From Coptis chinensis (lineage: Eukaryota; Streptophyta; Magnoliopsida; Ranunculales; Ranunculaceae): a stretch of DNA of 64,000 bases. The translations under genes and the position numbers were made by a program. Below are positions 46,151 to 59,107 of this stretch, piece after piece; the first letter of the stretch is position 1, and each line of letters begins with the position of its first letter. Below the pieces are notes generated by a model, which was given only the letters and a program-made list of their open reading frames with translations, was not told the origin of the DNA and searched no databases. The DNA lies in NCBI GenBank assembly GCA_015680905.1, contig CM027380.1, positions 33,224,001 to 33,288,000 on the forward strand, written 5' to 3'.

Positions 46151-46589
46151 CAAGGATATAAATATAATAAAAATTAGTTATAAATAATAATAAGATAACA
46201 CATTAATAACACCAATATTTAACTTTCATAAACAAAATATCATTTTGCACAAAACACACCACAAAATAAATTTTTTTTTGCCTTCATTACATTCATTCAG
46301 TATGCATTTCCTTTTTAAAATCTCACATTCATTCAACAAACATTCCCTTTATAAAATTTTCCTGAAAATCATGATCATCTTTACTCCAGCTTCTCGGCAA
46401 GTCTGAAAACATTCTGCATGCAATGTGAGGGCGCAAGTTTAATTTTGTATTTCCTCTTCATTTATCAATTGGGAGAAATTCATATGACCTTGTTCATACA
46501 AAATTTCCATCATTTTGCACACATGAATGCCACAATCAACGCTGCAATTTAGAGAATATACAATCAGTGCTAAAATATGAGGAATCATA

Positions 46590-46810
46590 GTATTCATATG
46601 TATTGGTGTATAAACAAATATTATTCATAGTTCCTATGGGTATGAACTATGATTGTTCATAGCTATCTGATGCATGAAAAGTCATTCTATTCATAATTTT
46701 TCATACCTATCTGAGGCATGAACAACTAATGTTCATAGCTATATGAGGTGTGAACACTCATTGTTCATACCCAATAGGTATGAACAATCAAAGTTCACAC
46801 ATGTAACACA
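46590..46810. repeat. Palindrome cluster i, in an intron of Ulp1-like copy 2
   Basis: Six or so more degenerate sites, with TCTGA-containing spacers. Confidence 0.8.
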
Positions 46811-47439
46811 GGTTGTAAATAAATAATTACCTATTGTTTTGCTGAGGACATTTTGGTGAAAGAATTCTTCCTTTATTATTGACAGACTGGATTTTCAAAT
46901 CCCCTTTTGTGATAAGATTGTTTATTGACTGAACTAGTACCTTCTTCTGTAAAATTACAATAAGTTATTTCTTTATATTTCAACATAAAATTTTTATATA
47001 ATTTAAGTGTTTATTGTCGAACTCACCAATTTTTTTACAACTTCCAACCCTTTTTTTTTGTGGCTTAGGGAGTTGAAGTAATACCATCTTGCTTATTGTC
47101 CCTCCACCAACTCCAACACAAGAAGAGTCCAATGATTGTCCGAATGAATTGGAATGACAATGAATTTCAAAGAGAAGTCGATGCTCTTCAATATGGATTC
47201 CAAACCTACTTCTTCCAACAATCTCGGTGTCAACAATTGTGTGAAATAATAAGAATGTGACAATAATAATAAATGAAACAATATTTTTTTGTAATAAAAA
47301 ATTCACCTTAGAATTTGCAGATACTAGACAAGTCTCTGTTTTTCCAGTCTTCCTCTGTTGAAGTTCTATCGCCCACCAGTCGATGACCTGTTGAATGGAT
47401 AAGTTTATTTTAAATTGGCATCACATAAATAGTTTATGA

Positions 47440-47690
47440 CTATGAACAAAAAATGTTTATAGTCCAATTGTCTAAGGTTAATTATAGCTACAAGATTCTT
47501 GGCAAGTTGCTGGAGTATGAACAATGATTGTTCATACCCATTGCTGGAGTATGAACAATGAGTGTTTATAGCTAAAGACTATGAACAATCATTGTTCATA
47601 GTCGAATTGTGGGTATGAACAATAAGTGTTCATAGCTAAAAATTATGAACAATAATTGTTCATAGTCCAATTGTGGTATGAATTAAAAAT
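47440..47690. repeat. Palindrome cluster j, in an intron of Ulp1-like copy 2
   Basis: About seven sites, with spacers GCTAAAGAC and GTCCAATTGT. It occupies the intron equivalent to that of cluster d in copy 1. Confidence 0.85.
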
Positions 47691-48929
47691 ACCTGGTGAT
47701 CAATTTCTCTATCAAAGAAAATATCTTCAACTAGAACACCTTGAATTTGTAATGCTCTATTTGACCAAGCAATAGCTCTTCAAAAACCATAAGAAATAAC
47801 CATTAGTCAAACAAGATATTTACTCAAAATATTATTTTATGGTATCTTAAACTTACCTACTGTCCGCAATTTTAAAGAACGTGTCAATGACTTCTCGATG
47901 GGTTTCTTCCAAACCCATATAGTATCGACATGTCTTCAGGTTAAGCATAGGGCGAACGGTACTGTCATCAACAAGAGCCCCCTTGCCAGTGTCACATTTT
48001 TTTTTTTTTTTTTTTCCGCCCATCACCAGTAAAATCCTCACCAATCACTTTACTTCTCCTTTCTTTATTTTCCTTGACTCGCTTTACAAGTGAGCAATGT
48101 TTCTTGGCTCCCTCGACATCCTTATCCTCATCTTTATCCGAGGTGACAAGGTTACGCTAAGATCAAATGATGGACCATCAAAGGCTTCTCCGACATACTT
48201 TCTGGCTGAACTTCATCGGGCCGGTTGTGACTTTGTCGAGAAGGCCCCGATGCACTTCAACCGGTGAATCAGATCGTGACTTCATCAGGATTCCCCTGCT
48301 GCACTTTTTTAAGTGGGTGGACTTCATTCGTTACTTTAGTTGCCACTTCGTCAGAATGCCCCTGCTGCACTTCAGCTGGGTGGACTGCATCCGTGACTTC
48401 ATCAGGATGCCCCTGCTGCACTTTTTTCGGTAGGTGAACTTCATCCATTACTTCATTAGGTTGCAATTCAACCTCATCAGACATATCCCCCCTCTCTTGC
48501 TGCTCCTTTAACTTTGCCTTTAACTTTTCAATTTCATCTCTGGAAGACATAATTTGCTTTTCAAGCTCGGTGACCCTCTCCTTCAGTTCTTTGTTCTCCA
48601 TTTTCAATGCATCAATGTTTTCTACAGTAGACTGGACTGTTACTTCATGGTTTGTGACTAAATCACTATACATGTCATGAAGTAAAGTCTTTTCATCCTC
48701 ATTGCCGCTTCAAAGATCAACAAACAATCGACTTGCGACTATTTATGTTATTGGTGTGTCTTCGAACGCATCAAGTAAGGTCTTCAAATTCCACTTTGCA
48801 CATCTCGGGAATTTGGTTTCATGGTTCTCTACCTTCTTGATGACTACAAAGTGCTCACAAAACCAAAACTGCAATGCACATGACGAAAGCCATATTAGTT
48901 CACACACCAATAAACCAAAACATTAAACC

Positions 48930-49294
48930 AATAAATGTTCATAACCTAATAATAGATAATGAATATTGGTTGTTCATATCCACCAATAGCTATGAACATT
49001 GAGTGTTCATACCCACCAATAGCTATGAACATTGGTTGTTCATAGCCACCAATAGATATTTATGTATAAACATTCATTGTTCATACCCACCAAATAGTTA
49101 TGAACATGGATTGTTCATACCCAGCATTAGCTATCCACCAATAGGAATCCATGTAAGAACATTGGTTGTTCATATCCACCAATAGCTATGAACATTGAGT
49201 GTTCATACCCACCAATAGCTATGAACATTGGTTGTTCATAGCTACCAATAGGTATTTATGTATGAACATTCATTGTTCATATTCATTGTTCATA
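48930..49294. repeat. Palindrome cluster k, ending at the CACTA element
   Basis: About ten sites with the spacer CCACCAATAGC and arms TATGAACATT G GTTGTTCATA. The last site runs to the base before CACTACACC at 49295. Confidence 0.9.
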
Positions 49295-49859
49295 CACTAC
49301 ACCAAATTGGCCAAAAAACAACAAGTGTATTCGGCCGTAAACGACGGTTAATAGCCCACGTAATAAAACTTGAGCCCATAGCCGTGGTTGTGTAACTCAA
49401 TAGCCGTCGTCCTCTTATAATAGAATTTGGAGCTTTGACGAGCTAATTCCTGCTCTACTATTTCGCGAAAAATTAGACTTCGCGGCTAAATTTCGATTGG
49501 GCAAATAAGAAAAATATAGCAGAGAGAGAGAGAGAGAGAGAATTCGCCTTCGTCAAAACAAATCAGATAGTGACTACTTCTCTTCTTAAACAAAGTGTGA
49601 GAGAAAAATAGATATTGAGGTTCGTTTGGAAATCTTAATTGTTGTTTTCATCTCGTTCTGTCGCCATCAACAGCTTAGTTTCAGGTAATCATATAATCTC
49701 ATTTGCAACAATTAACACTTTATTTTTATTTTTTTGTATAAATTCTTCATATTTCAATTATTTTATTTGTTTTCCCATCAGTTTTTCGGTTTCAATTTGG
49801 GGGGTTTTGGTGGAATGTGTTTCGCTCGATCATCCAATTAGCAGGTACTACATATTTTG

Positions 49860-50740
49860 ATCTTAATTCTTTGATTAATATCTGTTATTAGTCGAAAAAT
49901 TGAATTTGTTGTTGTTATATTAAACCAATTGCAATTTATTTTTTAAAAGGTTGAATTTTTCTTCAAAGATTACAATTTTTTTTAAAAGGTTGAATTTTCC
50001 AAGAAAGATTACAAATTTAATGTTAAGTCACCGTAAAAAAATCGGTTGGGTTGCTCAAAAAAAAAAATTGAGTGGTAGTAACGCGATACAACTAGGATAC
50101 CTTTCAACGCCCTCTTAGTTAATCCTTGGGTATACGTGGTATCATAAGCATAGCATTCCATCTTAACGAGATGTTTTAGGACTACGAAAGATGTTTTACA
50201 AGGCATTACCTATATTACAAAAGTTAGCTAAGAATCATTACGGTGTTTGTTAGTTATAATTTCACGCATGAATTGGCGTTTAGGTTAGTAAGCGGTTTAA
50301 AAGCACTTGGGTCATGTTAGTGTTATTGTTTGGAATGGATATGATTGAGCAAGGGGAAAGTGTTGATTAAGGTTTTGATACGCCGTGGAGGATTAAGGTT
50401 TTGGATTTGGATCCGGATATTGAGGTCCGTGTTTAAGAGGACTAAGGTATAAAATTGTTTTGTTGATGATATGTAAATTTATTAGTTATAAGTATATGAA
50501 GAAAATGTTAAAGCAATTTGAATGGTTAAAGTATATGTGAGAAAGTGAGATATGCAATATGTTTCATAACCATGTGGGGATAGAATTTCTTCGCGATTGG
50601 CACCTTGACGTGGTGTGTTTTAGAGGATATGTGTAGTGGATGGTTGAGTTTTGTATCCGTTTTAATTGAATGGAAACACTTAAAATTTATGAGCGTGTAG
50701 TTGTGTATGGCTAAACCATACAAATCTTAGGATACTTGGA
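49860..50740. other. Non-coding part of the CACTA 5' region
   Basis: AT-rich, no domain. A possible splice donor (CAG|GTAATC) lies at about 49684 after the leader, so this may be intron. Confidence 0.3.
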
Positions 50741-50744
50741 TGTA

Positions 50745-53700
50745 GAGACTTGAAGTGTTTAGAGCGAGACTTGAGTTGTCCATAGACGTAAGATGTTCTT
50801 TGAAAAGAAAGGCTTCAACGACTACATTTTGACCAAACTTCGCCCCAAGAAACCTTTAGGTTGAAAAAGTATTGGCGGATCACCTCTCGAAAGGGAGGAA
50901 ATCCTATTCTTGATTCTTTGAAACAACAAAGATATGTCTCGTCGATGTCGGCTTACATACCTTTAACTCGACCCCACCGACCATTCTCAATGTGGCTTAA
51001 AAGCTCTTCTATTTCCCTTCGAGGGAGTTTCGTTTAGCCCCCGTTCCCAAGATCGATCCCCTTCTTTAGGGACCTTTCAATCTTTCATACACCGATTTTA
51101 GAGTAGGGTCTCTAGCCCATATCTCAGACTCTTTTTATACCTTATTATCCCCGAGGAGCCCCCAAAGTAAGCTAAAATTCCTTTAGTTTAGAGTGGGCAA
51201 CAAGCCCTTTTTATTAGTTAGTCGGATACTAAATCCCGGTTGGCAACCTCTATCCAGCCCTCTTTGATTCGCGCTTTTAATACTTTGTGGATTTGAAACT
51301 ACTGACCTCAACCCTTGCTCCACCAGCTAGAGCTTGGCTAGATGTCCACCTCTCGATCACCATCCGTTTCGACTCGTTCGATTTACCTAGTGATGAGCTT
51401 GATGGTCTCTAAGATTTAACGCAGCGGTCCGATCCGCAAAGCCGGCTCAACGGCTCCCCGAAGTTTGGCCCCTCTCTTAAGCAAAAAACGTTGTTTCGGG
51501 TCATTCGAATGGGCCTCAAGCCGCCCCATGCTTCAACACCTAAGTTTTCACGGAAAAACCCAATTTTATTATTGGGCGTAAAGATTAGATTCCGTCAGTG
51601 GAAACCAAACAAAGAAAGCCAATCGGAAATTATTTTATCACTACGCGAATCCAAAAGAAAACTCAGAGCGAGAATCAACATCCTCACTTAGGGCTAGGCT
51701 AGGCCGCTTGGGGCTTATGGCGCTCCCTCTGCGGCTTCTCCGAAAGGTTTTCTGTCACTACTTAAGATAACACAATATTGGGATGTGAATCCATAAGAGA
51801 AGGACATAATAGAATAGATAGGTGAATGCGTTGAGTTCCGAAAGAAGAGTTTCTTCCATAGGGAGAATCTATGAAAATCTAGCTGGGATGGATATAACCA
51901 TACTAACAAAGGAAACAAGATAAATACCATATAATACATTCCTACCCTGCCTAATCTCTTCTAATCGGAAAGAACCTTTCGTAAAAAATAGAAAGCAAGG
52001 AGGAACATAGGTCCCACTTTTTTCTTAGAGGCCGCCATACTAAACTAAAAGCACTTGAAGGAAGTTAATGGCGATTTACCCTAATATAGATATCTCTACT
52101 CAGCTCTTCCCCTAGCTACCATAGCGGCGGGGAGCTACTAGAAAGGCAGGAAAGATAAAGTGCCTTAGAGAACCGAAAAGCGAGGGAAGGAAGATCGGGG
52201 AGTAAGATACAACCAATCTTTAAAACCGGGATTTTGGTTGTCTAACTCAAGGTAAGCAACCTTCCTTAAGGATCAGAGTGCGTTAAGGTCTTATGCTTAG
52301 AGTGCAACAGCGAGAATGGCTTGTTGCAGAGCGGTGCCTGTCTCTATCGTCTGCATCGCCCATCTTGAATTAGCAAGAATGCCTAAAAAAGGCTGCGCCG
52401 AAAAGACTTGGGATTTTGGTCCGATGAGGAGGCTTCCGTTTATCCGAGCGTGAACTTTTTTTCTACCGATATGTTAGAATGGTCCTCGCAATACATTGTT
52501 CCAAAGATTTAGCTATTTCTTTCCTTCCGGAGATTGACCCTCTTCGAGGAAGAAGCTTCTTACCCGTATTGAAGAAATCAATTACTACATAATACTTAAT
52601 CTAGGTTCGCTTCATCCGGGTTTTCGTCTTGACGGGTCCGGCCGACTTATAGTTAGTTGTTTTGTATGTCGTCAAAGATTCCGTATGAGACCTCCGGATG
52701 ACTATCTATTGACAATGTATTCGACCGTCGCCCGGGTTTTAAGGTGCCGGAAGAGTATTCGCTATTCCTAACGCTAACAATGAAAGCGGGCACTACTTGC
52801 GTCCGCGAATGATTAGTGTGGTATGTCGATCGTAAGTAAAATCCCACAAGATGGAACTTTCGATCAACTGCGCACCTCCTCCTGGTTGAAGGGTTGCATG
52901 AAGGTAAGATCGTATGATTTATCTTCGCGAATCGACCGCTTTCCTCTTATCTTAAGTTCCGGAGGACGGTGATCGAAAGTGTTTGTTTAACAAGGTAGTT
53001 GCCCATGCTTGGGTTGAGTCGGATTACAAGTAAAATAGATTTGGGCTCCTAACTTTCGGTGAAGGCTACTTTAAGTTTATCACCCTTGGGCTTCCTATCA
53101 TCCCTGTTATTCTATGTCACCACATTCTTGTGTGGCTCGGTCGCCATGGATGCGTCTACCCCGGCGGGAGATTTGTCAAATACTAGCTTCTCGGTGATGA
53201 TTTTGTCATCGGGGATGCTTTAGAGTAGCCGACGAAAGTATATCAATCGGTTGGCTAGGGCTTTCTATTTCATTACCTAAATATCGCATCAATGATACGG
53301 GTTATTTCGAAGTTTGCGAATCAATTCAGCGGACCGGGAAAGGATCTATCACCTATATATGTGAAAATGCTTCACTTTACCCTTGCTTTCCTGTGGTATC
53401 ATGCTTCTTGACATTTGAAATCAAAGAAAGAAGGACGATAAGGCAAACTAGTTCTTTATCGATGGTGATCATCCATACCGCTGCTTCTAACCACAATTAA
53501 CATCACTCCGGGGGCTATGGGAAGGCAAGTGGAACACTTAGTTCTTGAAATGCACTTAAAGAAAGAAATTCTTCACTTTTATAATCATCATTAAATGCAC
53601 TTGAAGTAGGTTCTTTACTTTCAGATATATCATCTTTACGTTCATGAAATGCACTTTCCGAAATCCAATCATTACTTGAATAATCTGAATTATCATTATC

Positions 53701-54535
53701 AGAAATACAACTATAACACCTAAGACTATTCAAATAAATACGACTATCACACTTAATACTACTATCAGAAAAACAACTATTTAACCTTATACTATGAATA
53801 TGCAACCCAAACTTTTTTGTACTCCTACTTACGTTCGAGTAGTATTAGGTTATGTAGTATTGATAGCAGATCTGATAATGAACTTAAAGAGGAACTTAAA
53901 GATGTAATTAATGATAGTGAATTTCATAATTTATATAAATCTTCAGATTTAGTTTCTGAAAGTGACGAAATTCTTGATCGATTCGATCGAACTCTGACAA
54001 CTTAGGGAAGAATGATGGGTCGCTAACAAGGCCCCTAAATGACCGCTCCGCTCAGAAGGCCTACCTATTTTTTCCCCAATTTGTCACTTGCTCGACCCTC
54101 TCTCATGAGAGATTGTCTCTCCTTTCCCGGCAGCTTTGACTCATGCCTATAGCCAGTTGCTAAGACGATTCCCATTCAAGCATTCTCATTCAACGGTCTA
54201 TCAATGCCGCCTTATTTTTTTCCAAATAGCTTTCTTTCTACTAGTTCTTACATAAGCAATTTGCAGGAAGTAAACAAAGTCTTTCCTTCAAAAATCAACT
54301 CCTGAAGTATGATCAAACTGCGACCCATACTGAAAAATCAAGAGGTTACGCTTCGTCCTCATGGCAACAATGGATTTCTCACTCTTCGCGACCATTTCTT
54401 TTCATGGCACCTCTCTTCGACCTCAATCAACTCAAGTACACTACTTAGTAGTGCTTCTTCACTTACGGAATTGTTTGGGTGTTCTCTATTTTGGCTAATA
54501 TTAGCTTGTGAACTTAAATGATTCACAACAAAGCA
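50745..54535. other. Mitochondrion-like DNA insertion (probable NUMT)
   Basis: Base composition shifts from AT-rich to balanced, with purine/pyrimidine blocks such as CTTCCTTCCGG, GGAAGGAAG and CCCGGCGGG typical of plant mitochondrial spacer DNA. It has no introns, no transposon motifs and no long ORF. Frames such as 51491-51691 are basic and resemble mitochondrial ribosomal-protein or anonymous ORFs, but I cannot assign one. Edges are judged from composition only. Confidence 0.4.
53515..54005. other. Back-to-back Ser/Asp/Glu-rich ORFs inside the mitochondrion-like block
   Basis: Two divergent frames, minus 53515-53805 (96 aa) and plus 53817-54005 (62 aa), start 11 bp apart. Both encode acidic, Ser-rich peptides (e.g. 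DNDNSDYSSNDWISES; DLVSESDEILDRFDR). Base composition here is again AT-rich, unlike the flanks. No family recognised. Confidence 0.25.
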
Positions 54536-55361
54536 AAAAGTAACTCAATAAAGTGGTTGATCTTTATATATAGGGAATTTGTATATATGTGTGTGTTTAT
54601 ATAAGCAAAATATCAGTATTCAAACACTCTGTTTAGTAAGACTAAAAACAATAGATTCTTATATAATGACTTTAATATAAAATGGAATGTGAAAATATTT
54701 AAGGTAAGGAAGCAGCCATACTCCAAGCGGGGTGTCAGCAGTAAGCGTCAATCTACAGGGCACTTTCTTAATCCTTGTATAGAAGATCTACATAATACAT
54801 AAAAGGAAAATAACACTAATAATAACAACTGGAACAGTAAAAAAAAACTAAAGATTTTATTACCTCTGCTTTCCTTGCCGATGTCCGCGTAAATACGTGC
54901 ACTTGTAAATTAGGAGGTGATCTTCTTGTGTTAGTGTGTGACTTGTGTTAGTGTGCATCACGAGATCTAAGAAGGAGAAGAAATAAAACCGAGAAGCCCA
55001 GAAGTTAGAAATAGAAAAAATATTTATGACGATTATTCTAGAAGATATGACTTACAAAGAACTGATCAAATAAGCCCTTCAATATAGTTTCTAGAAGATA
55101 TGACTTACAAAGAACTGATCAAATTTTGTTTCTAGGGTTTTCCTTTTTTTTTCATCCAAATTAAAGAGTTGCAGTCTCTAATGAGTCTTGTTATCCCCAT
55201 ATATTGAGGTCTTTTGATCATATAGTGTTTTAGTGATTGATAGTATTTTGAATTATGAATGATATACCATTAAATTTTGTCTTGGTATTTAGCAGTTGCT
55301 AGCTTGAACTTGTGCTTATTGCTAATATTATATTTAGTTCTCATTCTTTTGTATAGTAGGA

Positions 55362-58300
55362 ATGTCTTCAGTACCCCCAAACAGGGCATGGATGAAAGCA
55401 CCTCAAGCTTCTACGGAATATCTTGATGGTGTCATATCGTTCCTCACATTTGCTCAAAACAAACCGGGAAACGATGGATGGTACTGCTGTCCATGTGTAG
55501 CATGTCGTAATGTTAATGGGAAAAAGACTCTATCTGAAGTCAGTGACCATCTAATCCGTCTTGGTATTGATCAGACATACACAACGTGGACTTTTCATGG
55601 TGAACCACTGCCCACTAGTGGCATTAAAAAGGGGATTCCTAGCACTTCTTCAAGTGCAACCCCTAGGATGGTTGATTTGGTTAACGATGCCCACATAGAT
55701 CCCCGAGTCATTAGATGATTGTATGGATGAACTTCGAGGTGGACGGACACACAAAATGAAGAAGATATACATGGTAATGATTACTACAAAAATTGAAGGA
55801 AGATGCAAGATAACCTTTATACCCTTTCGTGTGAAGATGGATAAACTAAACTTTCCGTGATGATTGAGTTGATGAGTATGAAAGTTAGAAATAGATGGTC
55901 GGACAATAGTTTCACGAGTTGCTCCAAATGTTAAAAGCTATTTTGCCAAAGGAGAGCACTATACCTATTGACACCTATAATGCGAAAACACTTGATCAAA
56001 TCTTTGGGAATGGACTATGAGGTGATCCGCGCGTGTCATAATGATTGCATTCTATCTTTGGAAAGAGCATGCAACTAGGGAGTTTTGTCCGGTGTAAGGC
56101 AAGGCAAGCGGATGTAAGTCAATTGTTCTTAGGAATAAAGGGAACAAAATTCCGTGGAAGGTGCTAAGGTACTTCCCATTAACACCAAGGCTGAAGAGAT
56201 TATACACAATACCGTGGATTGCAGAGAAAATGAGGTGGCACACAAATTCAGTTGGAGATGAGGATTACATATGCCATCCTGCTGATTCTTCTGCTTGGAA
56301 ATCAGTTAATCGCAAGTGGCCTGAATTTTCAAGTGAGCCACGCAATGTCCGGCTAGGACTAGCTACAGACGGATTTAATCCTTTTGGAATGAATAGCAAT
56401 TCTTATAGCTGCTGGCCTATCATGATGGTTCCCTATAATCTTCCTCCCTTCTATTGCATGACTCGAGAATTTACAATGTTAACATTGTTAATCCCCGGAA
56501 AAACTAGCCCAGGAGATGACATTGATGTGTATTTGCAACCATTGATTGAAGAGTTGACTGAATTGTGGAGAGTTGGAAGTCTAGCATACGATGCCTACTC
56601 CAAGAAAATATTTACTATGAAAGCTATTTTGCTATGGGCGATACATGATTTTCCGGCGTTGGGTCATCTCTCAGGTGGAAAGTATGCTTGTCCAGTTTGT
56701 AGTGTACATATCGACTCAATCAGACTATTACATGGGAAAAAGGAAGCTTACATGGCAACTAGAAGATTCCTACCAGATGATCATGTGTTTAGGAGCCAAA
56801 AAATGCAATTTAATGGAAAAGAAGAGCATAGAAAAAAGCCCAATCGCTTGACTGGTTCTGAGGTATTGATGAGGGTGGAAACATTTCCCACAGTGTACGG
56901 AAAATTAAGCAAGAAAAGGAAAAGACCCCAGCACATACGGCGATGAAAATGGTTCATATGCATGGTCCAAGAAATCAAAATTGTTTGACTTGCCGCCGAT
57001 TGGGAGGTAAGTTTAAAATGTTTCGTGATCACAAGTGTTATATATTATAATATATTAGGTATTTTAACATTTTCAGTTTTGTGTAAATGTAGGAGTTATT
57101 TAATCCACACAATGTGGACGTGATGCATACAGAAAAAAATATTGCTGAACATCTCCTTGGGACAATCATGGGAACAAAAGAGAAGAATAAGGATGGTCTT
57201 GCAGCTCGCCTAGACCTTAAAGAAATGAAGATAAGGAAGAACTTGTGGCCTATTGAAGAGAATGGCAAGATTTTCTTGCCTAAAGCTCCATTCGCTTTGT
57301 CGAAATCAGAAAAACAGTTGGTATGTCAAACTCTAGTTGATTTGAAAGTTCCCAAAGGGTATAGTTCAAACTGGAAACATCATGTGAATATGGAGGAGCT
57401 TCAACTCAAGAGCATGAATTCACATGATTACCACATCCTCATGCAACAATTGCTCCCAGTTTTACTAATGCATGCATACAAAAAGCATAAGCCTTTGTGT
57501 GCTGCTATCTTGCAATTGTCGCTATTCTTCAATGTCTTGTGCTCAAAATTATTCACCGTGAGACGCTCGAGATCATGAAAAAACGTGTTGTGGAAACTTT
57601 ATGTGTGTTTGAAAAGTATTTCCCTCCTTCATTTTTTGTTCCCATGATACACCTTGTTGTGCACTTGGCGGAGGAGGCATTAACTAATGGACCTGTTCCA
57701 TTTTGATGGATGTACCATTTTGAGCGGTATGTGATATATATTTATCTCATTTTATGCTATTCATATATGAAATTATTGTGTCTCTGATTTATTTTATGTA
57801 AGGATGATGAGAATATACAAAGGGAACGTGATGAATAAGACACATGTAGAAGGGTGTATTGATGAACGGTACATTATGGAAGAATCAGTAAGATATTGCA
57901 TGGAGTACATGCCTAAAGCGAGAAAAGGAAGCCATAAAAGAGGAAAGTTCACTACTAATAAAAAGGGGACAAGGTACATTTTGTCCAATTTGCAATACTG
58001 AACAAGTGCAAGAAATGGCTTTTGCAACATTGTCCTCAAAATGCTTTGAATGGGGGCGTAAGTAAAATCTGATTTTTTTTCTTCATTACTTTCAAATTTC
58101 ATGTAAATTTATTCAAATCTAAAGTTGTTTTAAATTACAGGAAGTACCCGGTTATACGTTGAACCCTATACATCTCATCCTTCTAGTGGTCGACGTCGAA
58201 AAAGGAATGTAGCAACCGAAAAGCCATTGGAATCGTTCCTTGGTTAAGACAACAACTACAAAATCAGAAGGCGGCTGACCTTGAAAAGGCTTGCTATGGG

Positions 58301-58807
58301 TCCGAGCTTTGAAGCCAATTCGTTATGACGATATGAGCACAATGGATACATGTTTTTGTAATCGCGGGGGTCCGAACGCCAAGTCAACCCAAAATAGTGG
58401 GGTTTCAATGAATGCTTTTACTAATTTTAGAGCAAGTCGCGCGAAGGATCGAGAACCTCGTGGAGAAACAAGCTACTTATTTACGACATCATTAGGCAAA
58501 TACTTGAAGTGGATTACTCGATTTCAAAGAAGTGGTGTTCTATTGCGATTGGGTGCTGATTGGAGATAAAGTAAATGGATGTGTGGTTGATCGAGAAACA
58601 AATTTAGTATTTGTTAACCTTGGGAGGTTCAAAGGAAAATATAAGGAAAATGACGAGCCATTTATTTGTGCATCCGAAGCTTCTCAAGTTTTTAACTGCA
58701 AGGATCCAACAAGGGACAATTGGTATGTTGTCTTGGATGCTCCAAAGAGGTTGAATCAAGGTGTGGACGTTTTTGAGGATCCTTTGGTTTTGAGGCAAAA
58801 TGAGTGA
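55362..58807 (+). pseudogene. TNP2-like CACTA transposase, broken
   Basis: Starts MSSVPPNRAWMKAPQAS with the transposase-associated zinc motif (WYCCPCVACRN). After frameshifts near 55720-56160 (a HNDCIL-like block is legible) comes the Transposase_21 core: KVLRYFPLTPRLKRLY, EKMRWH, LGLATDGFNPFGMN, PYNLPPFYC, LIPGKTSPGDDIDVYLQP, HDFPALGHLSGG and CPVC. Then DUF4218 follows an intron at 57008-57092 (NVDVMHTEKNIAEHLLGTI, PPSFFVPMIHLVVHLAEEAL); after another intron near 57728-57802, EGCIDERYIMEESVRYC; and finally DUF4216 (STQNSGVSM, FVNLGRFKGKYKENDEPFIC, DNWYVVLDAPKR). This is the standard domain order of plant CACTA transposases, which bind and cut element ends. Several shifts and stops mean it is dead. 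Confidence 0.9.
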
Positions 58808-58919
58808 AGAGGAAATGAGAATTAGTAAATGACATTGTGGAAGAATTAGATAAATGACATGGTTCTTGGGTTTAGATTGTTTTTTTGTAGATACCAGGTT
58901 TAGATTGTTCTTGGGAAAA

Positions 58920-58920
<1 letters not shown>

Positions 58921-58982
<62 letters not shown>
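58921..58982. repeat. (TA)n microsatellite
   Basis: About 30 TA dinucleotides with one phase break, followed by a T-run, in the spacer between the two CACTA genes. Confidence 0.95.
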
Positions 58983-58989
<7 letters not shown>

Positions 58990-59107
58990 TTTTCTAAGTT
59001 TCTTTTAGAGGAATTGATTGTTAGAATTAGTAATAGTAAATGGATGTTTTGTTTTGAACATGATATTAAGTTGAATTGCTATGTTTTGAGCATGATATTA
59101 GGTATAC

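Larger units (their letters stand above)
46385..48912 (-). pseudogene. Ulp1/SENP-like protease gene of a MULE, copy 2, 5'-truncated
   Basis: Tandem paralogue of copy 1, same strand and same exon order. It has LSSCALQFWFCEHF and WNLKTLLDAF near 48770-48910, a coiled coil (ALKMENKELKERVTELEKQI), a different repeat made of HPDEVTDxVHPxxVQQG, then YYMGLEETHREVIDTFFKIA, IQGVLVEDIFFDREIDH, VIDWWAIELQQRK, catalytic His in HSDNHWTLLVLEL, CPQQ, and catalytic Cys in VDCGIHVCKMM. The N-terminal exons of copy 1 are missing. Stops: TAA after LVEGQ at about 47093, and TAA at 46439-46441 followed by a shifted homologous tail. The Asp position is again Asn (YYFNSL). A poly(A/T) tract at 48000-48015 expands a Lys run. 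Confidence 0.75.
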
